Notes under the pieces: model-generated
What the model was told of the DNA's origin: nothing
Databases searched by the model: none
The model's input: the letters and a program-made list of their open reading frames with translations, nothing else
Part shown: positions 43,177-48,786 of the stretch, in pieces
Numbering within the stretch: position 1 is the first letter of the stretch
How the letters are laid out: each line of letters opens with the position of its first letter
Made by a program: the position numbers and the translations under genes
From: an uncultured Roseburia sp.
GTDB taxonomy: Bacteria > Bacillota_A > Clostridia > Lachnospirales > Lachnospiraceae
Direction: 5' to 3'
NCBI GenBank assembly: GCA_900753715.1
Contig: CAAEAE010000186.1
Location: forward strand, 1 to 48,786
Length of the DNA: 48,786 bases

Positions 43177-44337
43177 CTATTTTGTCCACTCTAACAGTTG
43201 TTCTGCACGATTCTCCCAGGTATGGTGTGCCTTAAACTCCAGATAGGCAGTCTCTTTTACCTGTTCCCTGTAGTGTGCATCCTCCATCAGGCGTCCCGCT
43301 GCCTCACTTAAGGTTTCAGGCGCTGCAAGCGAATAAAATGCGACTGTATTTTCCGGGAAAATCCGCTTCAGATAGGGATTCTCATCCGTCAGCACCGCTG
43401 TATGATTTGCCATTCCCGCAAGCACCCTGTCATGCAGCCCGTGTGCAAAAATCGGCGAAACATTGAGCAGAATCTGCTCTTTTGCAATTTTCTCAAATGA
43501 CAGGGCAAAGCTCACAGGTTTTTCTTTCGTCAAAAACTGTTCATTCTTATGGCTGTATTTATGCCAGCCCTCTCCGACCAGACAGACCGGAATCCCCTTT
43601 GAAAGCAGCTCATCAAGTGCCGCCTTACGGAAATAATCCCGGATATAAGCATCTGCCGGATAAAGTGAATTTAAAAACAGCGCCTTTCTTTCCTCTGGCA
43701 GATACAAATCTTCCCGCTTTAAGTATTCTTCAAACGCTTCCTCCATTGTAAGAAGCGGGTCTGCGATACGCTGTTCAATGACCGCATCCATCATTTCCCG
43801 CACACCTGCCGGTGCCTCCTCCACAAGCTTATATACCGCTTCCGGGCTGTCATAGGTTCCCATAAAAAGAACATGGTCAGGTGCCGATTTTTCACCCTGC
43901 CAGATGGCTTCCGTTGCGGCAAGCGGCATCGTATGCACGGTTTTTATCTGCGGATGAAATCGTCTGATATAAACTGTCTGTGCCTCGTCAAGCGCAATTG
44001 CGTGAAAATTCGATACCGCTCCGTTTAAGCCGTTATAGTGAAACAGCGGATGATCAAGGATATAGTCATAAAAAGGGGCATCTATGTTGTCTAAGTAACT
44101 GCTGTCATCATCTAATACCATCCTCGGAAGCATGGAATTAAAGTCGAGAATAAGACGATAGCTTTCTCCGATATAACATTCTAACTTTTCGTCTAAGTCA
44201 TCCCCTTTTGTAAGCTCACATACCTCCGTTTCCATTCCTAGTTTTTCAAATGCCGCTGCAATCTGGTTTGCAAAAAAATTACTGGAAAAATAACAGATTT
44301 CGCGGGAACTGAATACCAGTACTTTATCCTGCCGCAT
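43177..44337 (-). CDS. CgeB-like glycosyltransferase
   Basis: A 386-residue GT-B-like protein. The N-terminal half reads like the DUF3880/CgeB type (VLVFSSREICYFSSNFFANQ, FDYILDHP-like PFYDYILDHPLFHYNG); the C-terminal half carries the CgeB glycosyltransferase block (VCLVGEGWHKY, LNVSPIFAHGLHDRVLAGMA, HTWENRAEQLL). Relatives add sugars to spore coats, flagellin or wall polymers; the acceptor here is unknown. AGGAGG lies seven bases before the ATG, and an intrinsic terminator ends one base upstream of it (44349-44390), so its expression depends on readthrough. The stop adjoins the next promoter. Confidence 0.85.
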   Translation of the reverse strand: MRQDKVLVFSSREICYFSSNFFANQIAAAFEKLGMETEVCELTKGDDLDEKLECYIGESYRLILDFNSMLPRMVLDDDSSYLDNIDAPFYDYILDHPLFHYNGLNGAVSNFHAIALDEAQTVYIRRFHPQIKTVHTMPLAATEAIWQGEKSAPDHVLFMGTYDSPEAVYKLVEEAPAGVREMMDAVIEQRIADPLLTMEEAFEEYLKREDLYLPEERKALFLNSLYPADAYIRDYFRKAALDELLSKGIPVCLVGEGWHKYSHKNEQFLTKEKPVSFALSFEKIAKEQILLNVSPIFAHGLHDRVLAGMANHTAVLTDENPYLKRIFPENTVAFYSLAAPETLSEAAGRLMEDAHYREQVKETAYLEFKAHHTWENRAEQLLEWTK

Positions 44338-44348
44338 AATCTCCTCCT

Positions 44349-44390
44349 AAAAAGAGACTTCTACAAAAAGAATCTTTTTGTAAAAGTCTC
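44349..44390 (-). terminator. Terminator or attenuator directly before the CgeB-like gene
   Basis: Minus-strand hairpin of 17 bp with one mismatch (GAGACTTTTACAAAAAG / CTTTTTGTAGAAGTCTC, 44390-44354) with a three-base loop, followed by five U residues that run straight into the AGGAGG of the next gene. Either most transcripts from the 44836 promoter end here, or the hairpin controls access to that ribosome site. Confidence 0.8.
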
Positions 44391-44398
44391 CCCTCTCA

Positions 44399-44818
44399 TT
44401 AATCTCTGATATAACGAAGTGTCAGGATGCAGAGTACATAAAGCACCGCACACATGACAATAAAAATTACATTTCCACTCAAAGCTCCTGCCACAATCTG
44501 TCCAATGACCACGAGTCCGTGAAGCCAGAGCGGTACATCGTGAAGGCACACCGCAAGTGCCGCCTCAATTACCACAATCATACATACCGGAACCGCTGCC
44601 GCATTCAGTGACAAAATACTGATTAGTATCACAGCAAGCGCTGCCACAATCACTAAAAACAACATCAGTACGCTTTTGTTCTCTTCCAGCTCTCCCTTTA
44701 CTACTGCAAGTCCCTTGGGCGCTCTTCTCTCTCGCAGGGAGACATGCTCTTCCCGCCTTATGTCTGCCAGGACAGGTTTTTCCCCATTCTGTTTGTTCTC
44801 GCTCATAGTTACCTCCAA
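44399..44818 (-). CDS. Membrane protein of unknown function
   Basis: A 139-residue protein with a polar N-terminus (about 1-50, rich in Glu, Arg and Lys) and four hydrophobic segments (about 53-70, 74-90, 95-115, 118-135). No family is recognised. ATG 44812 (second Met) is a possible alternative; GGAGG lies just before 44818. It has its own strong promoter and its transcript meets a terminator before the CgeB-like gene, so it may be the only product made efficiently from it. Confidence 0.78.
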   Translation of the reverse strand: MEVTMSENKQNGEKPVLADIRREEHVSLRERRAPKGLAVVKGELEENKSVLMLFLVIVAALAVILISILSLNAAAVPVCMIVVIEAALAVCLHDVPLWLHGLVVIGQIVAGALSGNVIFIVMCAVLYVLCILTLRYIRD

Positions 44819-44835
44819 ATCATATCACTTACTCT

Positions 44836-44864
44836 ATTATACCAATTAACCGCAAAAAGGACAA
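44836..44864 (-). promoter_or_regulatory. Promoter of the 139-residue membrane protein
   Basis: TTGTCC (44864-44859), 17-base spacer, TATAAT (44841-44836) on the minus strand. It is back to back with the plus-strand promoter at 44873. Confidence 0.75.
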
Positions 44865-44872
44865 GTTAATAG

Positions 44873-44901
44873 TGGAAAAAAAGCCAATTATCGTTTATAA
44901 T
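44873..44901 (+). promoter_or_regulatory. Promoter of the SGNH hydrolase
   Basis: TGGAAA (44873-44878), 17-base spacer and a perfect TATAAT (44896-44901), 38 bases before the ATG at 44939. Confidence 0.65.
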
Positions 44902-44938
44902 GACGCAGAAATCATAAATTTTACCGAGGTTTAACACT

Positions 44939-46114
44939 ATGAATGATACAAAATGGGTTGCCATGTGGGGAAACGCAATGTCGATTGCCGAACACACCCC
45001 CGCAGGCTATGCAAAAAACATGACGCTCCGCTATCCGGTCTACGCACCGTTTTCCGGGGATGCACTCCGCATTACGCTTGATAATTTCTGCGGCACGGAA
45101 GACATTACCATCTCCGCCGCAACTGTCGGCACTGCCGTACACTCTCTGACAGAGAAGGTTCCGCTATCCTGTCCGGTCATGGAAACTACTTTTGAAGATG
45201 TCACATTTGACGGACAGACACAAATCACCATTCCGGCAGGAGAACGTGTCACAAGTGATGCCATTTCTCTTTCGGTTTCTGCCGGCTCTACGCTTTGTGT
45301 CAGCCTTTATCTGGAAAACTTTACCCAGATGCAGTCCGCCGTCCTTATCACCGGTCCTCTCTCCAAAGGTTATTTTTCCTATGGAAATCAGGTATACACT
45401 GCTGCACTGCCCATCACGGAAACCAAAACCACGAACTGGTTTTATTTCCTCAGCAATATCGATATCTTAACTTCCAAAGAAAATCATGCGATTGTCTGCT
45501 ACGGTGATTCCATTACCGCACAGGCATGGCCGGACGAGCTTACACTGCGCCTGAAAGCCACGGGCATCTCCAACGCCTCTGTGATACGGCGCGCCGCAAG
45601 CGGAACAAGAGTTCTCCGCCAGTATGACTGTATCACCTATGATTCCTACGGCTTAAAGGGAACGAATCGTTTTCCGCATGAATTTCCGGTCTCCGGCGCT
45701 GATACCATCATTATTCAGCAGGGCATCAACGACATTATTCATCCGGTCGGAACAGAGGTCAACGAATTCCGTCCGATGAGTGACCTTCCGACGGCAGAAG
45801 AGCTGATTGAGGGGTTACGTTACTATATCCGCGAGGCAAAAGCCCTTCATTACCGTGTATACATGGGAACGCTGCTCCCGATTTGGGGCTGGCGCACCTA
45901 CGCTCCCTTCCGCGAGGATTTAAAGAACGAGGTCAACGACTGGATTCGCTCCACCGATGAGATTGACGGCTGTATCGACTTCGCAGCGGCACTTGCAGAC
46001 AGCAAAAATCCCGCTGCCTTCCGGGAGGGATATGACAGCGGGGATCACCTGCATCCGAGTACAGCAGCCTACCGCAAAATGGCAGACACCGTACCGGAAA
46101 CTTTATTCTATTAA
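44939..46114 (+). CDS. SGNH/GDSL-type hydrolase
   Basis: A 391-residue hydrolase. Residues about 1-170 form a beta-rich accessory part; the SGNH core follows with block I IVCYGDSITAQAW (Ser191), block III QQGINDIIHP (Asn264) and block V GDHLHPS (Asp369, His372). The order and residues fit an active esterase, often an acetylesterase on carbohydrate. No signal peptide is seen, so it acts inside the cell. GAGG nine bases upstream supports the start. It is alone on the plus strand and its stop overlaps the end of the converging ROK gene by four bases. The substrate is not indicated by its neighbours. Confidence 0.92.
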   Translation: MNDTKWVAMWGNAMSIAEHTPAGYAKNMTLRYPVYAPFSGDALRITLDNFCGTEDITISAATVGTAVHSLTEKVPLSCPVMETTFEDVTFDGQTQITIPAGERVTSDAISLSVSAGSTLCVSLYLENFTQMQSAVLITGPLSKGYFSYGNQVYTAALPITETKTTNWFYFLSNIDILTSKENHAIVCYGDSITAQAWPDELTLRLKATGISNASVIRRAASGTRVLRQYDCITYDSYGLKGTNRFPHEFPVSGADTIIIQQGINDIIHPVGTEVNEFRPMSDLPTAEELIEGLRYYIREAKALHYRVYMGTLLPIWGWRTYAPFREDLKNEVNDWIRSTDEIDGCIDFAAALADSKNPAAFREGYDSGDHLHPSTAAYRKMADTVPETLFY

Positions 46115-46989
46115 TTATTTTTGCGTGCAAGCACTCCTAACTGGATGGCACCTAAGATTCCCGGATTATCGCCTAACGCAGGCGGAACAATATAATCCGC
46201 AATCTTTTCTGTAACCGCCGGATGCTGTATGTAACCGCTTAAAAGCTCTGGCACCTTTGCTCGAATCTGTTCAAACAACTGATTCTGATGCATCACACCG
46301 CCCCACAGGATAATTTTCTGTGGGGAATAGGTAAGGATATAATTGGTAATTGCCTGTGCAATATAATAGCTTTCCAATTCCCACACGTTCATCTCATCTG
46401 CAAGCAGTTCTGCTTTCTTTCCCCAGCGTTCTTCAATTGCAGGACCGGAAGCAAGCCCTTCAAAGCAACAGCCATGATACGGACATTTTCCGGAATAGGT
46501 ATCCTTCGGATGCTTCGCAAGCAGAATATGTCCGCCCTCCGGATGTACCAGACCGTGCAGCAGTCCACCATTTACATAGACACCGACTCCGATTCCGGTT
46601 CCAACCGTGATATAAATTGCATTCTCACAGCCCTTCGCCGCGCCGAGCATGACTTCTCCTAAGATGGCACCGTTTACATCCGTATCAAAGCCCACCGGAA
46701 CGGAAAGCGCCTTTTGAAATCTTCCTACTACATCTGTATTTTTCCAGCCCGGCTTTGGTGTGCTGGTGATAAAACCGTAGGTCGCAGAGGACCGGTTTAA
46801 ATCAACCGGTCCAAAACAGCCGATTCCAAGTGCCTCTATCTGCTTATCCGAAAAATAACGTATCATCTCTTCAAACGTCTCTTCCGGCTGTCTCGTCGGA
46901 ATCGTGACACGTTCAAAGAGTTCTCCTTTTTCATCCCCGACAGCACACACCATTTTGGTTCCGCCGGCCTCGATTCCCCCAATCCGCAT
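46111..46989 (-). CDS. ROK-family sugar kinase, fructokinase-like
   Basis: A 292-residue ROK kinase. ATP site: GGIEAGGTKMVCAVGD at the start; sugar site and catalytic Asp region PVGFDTDVNGAILGE; then ITVGTGIGVGVYVNGGLLHG and the zinc-binding block with EGGHILLAKH and CPYHGCCFEGLASGPA. This is the pattern of bacterial fructokinases (ScrK/GmuE type), though glucose or mannose cannot be excluded. ATG 46989 has GGAGG six bases upstream and follows the udk stop by one base, so it is the last gene of cdd-deoC-udk. Confidence 0.93.
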   Translation of the reverse strand: MRIGGIEAGGTKMVCAVGDEKGELFERVTIPTRQPEETFEEMIRYFSDKQIEALGIGCFGPVDLNRSSATYGFITSTPKPGWKNTDVVGRFQKALSVPVGFDTDVNGAILGEVMLGAAKGCENAIYITVGTGIGVGVYVNGGLLHGLVHPEGGHILLAKHPKDTYSGKCPYHGCCFEGLASGPAIEERWGKKAELLADEMNVWELESYYIAQAITNYILTYSPQKIILWGGVMHQNQLFEQIRAKVPELLSGYIQHPAVTEKIADYIVPPALGDNPGILGAIQLGVLARKNN

Positions 46990-46990
46990 C

Positions 46991-47617
46991 TTATGCCTCC
47001 GTCCCAATCAGGTGCCTGCGCACCCGTTCAATCAACATATCAAGCGCCACAAGGTTTTCGCCGCCTTCCGGAATAATGATATCCGCGCAGCGCTTGCTCG
47101 GTTCTACAAACTGTTCGTGCATCGGTTTTACCGTTGTGAGATACTGTGTGATAACACTGTCCAAGGAACGTCCACGCTCCTTTACATCACGGACAATTCG
47201 GCGGAGAATCCGCACATCCGCATCTGTATCCACAAAAACCTTAATGTCCATCAGGTCACAAAGCTCTGGTTCTGCAAAAATTAAAATACCCTCTAAGACA
47301 ATGACCGGTGCCGGATTGACGCAGATTGTCTCCTCGGAACGGTTATGTATCGAATAATCGTACACCGGCATCTCGATTGCTCTTCCCTCTTTTAACAGAC
47401 GGATATGTTCGCAGAGAAGTTCCGTGTCAAATGCGTCCGGGTGATCATAATTTAATTTGCTGCGTTCCTCATAATTCATGCCATCATGGCGTTTGTAATA
47501 ATTATCGTGGCGGAGGATGCTCACTTCATCCCTTCCGAAGCTCTCCACTAACTTATCTGCCAGTGTCGTCTTTCCACTTCCCGTGCCGCCCGCAATACCG
47601 ATTAAAATTGTCTGCAT
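46991..47617 (-). CDS. udk: Uridine kinase
   Basis: Phosphorylates uridine and cytidine to UMP and CMP in pyrimidine salvage. The 208 residues show the P-loop GIAGGTGSGKTTLA (7-20), ILRHDNYYKRHD, NYDHPDAFDTELL (the family's substrate block), and RRIVRDVKERGRSLDSV. AAGGAG precedes the ATG. It lies 12 bases after deoC and is followed without gap by the ROK kinase. Confidence 0.97.
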   Translation of the reverse strand: MQTILIGIAGGTGSGKTTLADKLVESFGRDEVSILRHDNYYKRHDGMNYEERSKLNYDHPDAFDTELLCEHIRLLKEGRAIEMPVYDYSIHNRSEETICVNPAPVIVLEGILIFAEPELCDLMDIKVFVDTDADVRILRRIVRDVKERGRSLDSVITQYLTTVKPMHEQFVEPSKRCADIIIPEGGENLVALDMLIERVRRHLIGTEA

Positions 47618-47629
47618 GGAAACTGCTCC

Positions 47630-48274
47630 TTATTTTCCAATAATTGCCAGTGTCGCACTTGTACCAAGACGGCTTGCGCCGGCATCAATCATTGCCTGTG
47701 CTTCCTCTGCGGTATGAATACCTCCGGAGGCTTTCACTCCGAGTTCCTCTCCTACTGTTTTGCGCATCAGTGCGACATCCTCTGCTTTTGCGCCGCCGGT
47801 AGAAAATCCGGTAGAAGTCTTTACATAATCTGCTCCTGCTTCTTTGGCAAGCTCGCATGCTTTTACCTTTTCCTCATCGGTCAAAAGACAGGTCTCAATG
47901 ATAACCTTTAACAGAACCTCTTTTCCGCAGACGTCCTTTAACGTTTTGATGTCATTTCTCACATAATCGTATTTTCCGTCCTTGAGTGCGCCTACATTGA
48001 TTACCATATCAACTTCCTCGGCTCCGTCCTCAATTGCAGCCTTTGTCTCGAATGCCTTTACTCTCGTATCTGACATTCCAAGTGGGAAACCGACTACGGT
48101 GCAGACCTTTACATCAGAACCTTTTAACTGTTCTGCGACAAATTTCGTATAATACTGGTTTACACAGACAGAAGCGAAATCGTTTTCGAGCGCTTCTTTA
48201 CAAATTTTTGCAACCTGTGCTTCAGTCGCATCTGCTTTTAAAATGGTATGGTCGAAATATTTTGTTGAAATCAT
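47630..48274 (-). CDS. deoC: Deoxyribose-phosphate aldolase
   Basis: Splits deoxyribose 5-phosphate into acetaldehyde and glyceraldehyde 3-phosphate, opening deoxynucleosides to glycolysis. The 214-residue TIM barrel has Schiff-base Lys152 in [11 protein letters not shown], Asp89 in [12 protein letters not shown] and Lys123 in [11 protein letters not shown], all as in active enzymes. GGAG eight bases upstream supports the ATG. It follows cdd by 29 bases. Confidence 0.98.
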   Translation of the reverse strand: MISTKYFDHTILKADATEAQVAKICKEALENDFASVCVNQYYTKFVAEQLKGSDVKVCTVVGFPLGMSDTRVKAFETKAAIEDGAEEVDMVINVGALKDGKYDYVRNDIKTLKDVCGKEVLLKVIIETCLLTDEEKVKACELAKEAGADYVKTSTGFSTGGAKAEDVALMRKTVGEELGVKASGGIHTAEEAQAMIDAGASRLGTSATLAIIGK

Positions 48275-48303
48275 ACGCGTTTCTCCATCTTTCTTTCTAA
48301 TTT

Positions 48304-48720
48304 TTACTGTTCTAAGTTCTTTGGTCCAAAGCCCATCGGCAGAATCTCACGCAGGGAATACACCTGATACTCCTGCTCGGATTTCGCCAAAATGACCTTA
48401 AAGTTGTCATAATCGCAAAATTCCATCATGACCTGTCGGCAGACGCCACACGGTGCACAGTACTCCAACTCTTCTGCCGTCTCTGCGCCTCCTGTAATGG
48501 CAATTGCCGCAAACTCCCGTTCTCCCTCACTGACTGCCTTAAAAAAAGCAGTCCGCTCAGCACAGTTGCTTGGCGTATAAGCAGCATTTTCGATGTTACA
48601 GCCGGTATAGACTTTACCGTCCGCACATAAAAGCGCCGCTCCCACCTGAAAATGGGAATATGGCACGTATGCCATCTTCCGCATTTCAAGTGCTTGTTTT
48701 ATCAGCATTCTATCATCCAT
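48304..48720 (-). CDS. cdd: Cytidine deaminase
   Basis: Zinc hydrolase converting cytidine and deoxycytidine to uridine forms. The 138-residue tetrameric-type enzyme has the zinc site NCAERTAFF (Cys53, Glu55) and APCGVCRQ (Cys91, Cys94), plus [19 protein letters not shown] eight bases before the ATG serves as ribosome site. It heads the visible cdd-deoC-udk-ROK series; the cdd product uridine is the udk substrate. Confidence 0.97.
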   Translation of the reverse strand: MDDRMLIKQALEMRKMAYVPYSHFQVGAALLCADGKVYTGCNIENAAYTPSNCAERTAFFKAVSEGEREFAAIAITGGAETAEELEYCAPCGVCRQVMMEFCDYDNFKVILAKSEQEYQVYSLREILPMGFGPKNLEQ

Positions 48721-48736
48721 TGCAGCTTATCCTTTC

Positions 48737-48786
48737 CTACTTCGATTTCACGTAAGGCTTTCCGTTTGCAGCCGGAACTCTTGCTC
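48737..48786 (-). CDS. C-terminal codons of an upstream gene (cut by window edge)
   Basis: In one frame, reading leftward from the right edge, ARVPAANGKPYVKSK then TAG (48739-48737) is open to the edge, and the stop abuts the cdd ribosome site, as expected for an operon partner. The tail resembles the ends of nucleoside/sugar ABC permeases that often precede cdd, but fifteen residues cannot prove it, and another frame is also open. Confidence 0.3.
   Translation of the reverse strand, partial: ARVPAANGKPYVKSK

Overview
The window looks like the chromosome of a low-to-mid GC Firmicute, most likely a Lachnospiraceae (Roseburia/Agathobacter/Coprococcus-like) gut anaerobe. This rests on strong GGAGG ribosome sites, sigma-A promoters of the TTGACA-N17-TATAAT type, T-box control of aminoacyl-tRNA synthetases, a GGGtGRT/NifU-like gene pair and the tone of the protein sequences. 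Almost all genes lie on the minus strand. I see no rRNA, tRNA, CRISPR array, insertion sequence or prophage.

Layout. 1-4.9 kb: a T-box-controlled pheS-pheT-queA operon, followed at the left edge by the first codons of a probable PilZ gene. 4.9-8.0 kb: a SpoIID/LytB-like protein and a YihY/BrkB membrane protein with overlapping ends. 8.1-8.5 kb: a gene-free stretch holding a promoter, a folded RNA and a terminator, which I read as a non-coding RNA gene. 8.5-11.2 kb: a small membrane protein and an OmpR-type response regulator/sensor kinase pair. 11.2-12.6 kb (plus strand): a single-domain response regulator with a CheX-like protein. 12.7-17.0 kb: thrC, a degenerate AP2/HNH-type protein on the plus strand, and leuDC divergent from a LysR regulator. 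18-23.9 kb: a MATE exporter, T-box-controlled leuS, ilvC and ilvH. 24-29.3 kb: a four-gene envelope cassette with two YhgE/Pip proteins and two small membrane proteins. 29.5-31.3 kb: the GGGtGRT protein and a NifU-like scaffold. 31.4-39.2 kb: an operon of a degenerate AAA ATPase, a type IA topoisomerase with five C-terminal zinc-ribbon repeats, a chemoreceptor fused to a YcgR/PilZ module and a left-handed beta-helix protein. 39.3-42.0 kb: asd and argH. 42.0-44.8 kb: queH, a hotdog thioesterase, a CgeB-like glycosyltransferase and a small membrane protein. 44.9-46.1 kb: a plus-strand SGNH hydrolase. 46.1-48.8 kb: a cdd-deoC-udk-ROK kinase operon for nucleoside and sugar salvage.

Themes. Amino-acid supply is prominent: thrC and asd (threonine family), leuCD, ilvHC, argH, and two synthetases whose T-boxes sense uncharged tRNA. 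Two queuosine-tRNA genes (queA, queH) lie in separate operons. c-di-GMP/chemotaxis-type signalling appears in the chemoreceptor-PilZ fusion, the probable PilZ start at the left edge and the CheY/CheX-like pair.

Best candidates for undescribed biology are the AP2/HNH-derived protein with lost nuclease residues (14356-15168), the structured RNA (about 8286-8473), the double YhgE/Pip cassette (23955-29340), the GGGtGRT/NifU-like pair, and the operon joining a P-loop-degenerate ATPase, a repeat-expanded topoisomerase and a chemoreceptor-YcgR fusion.
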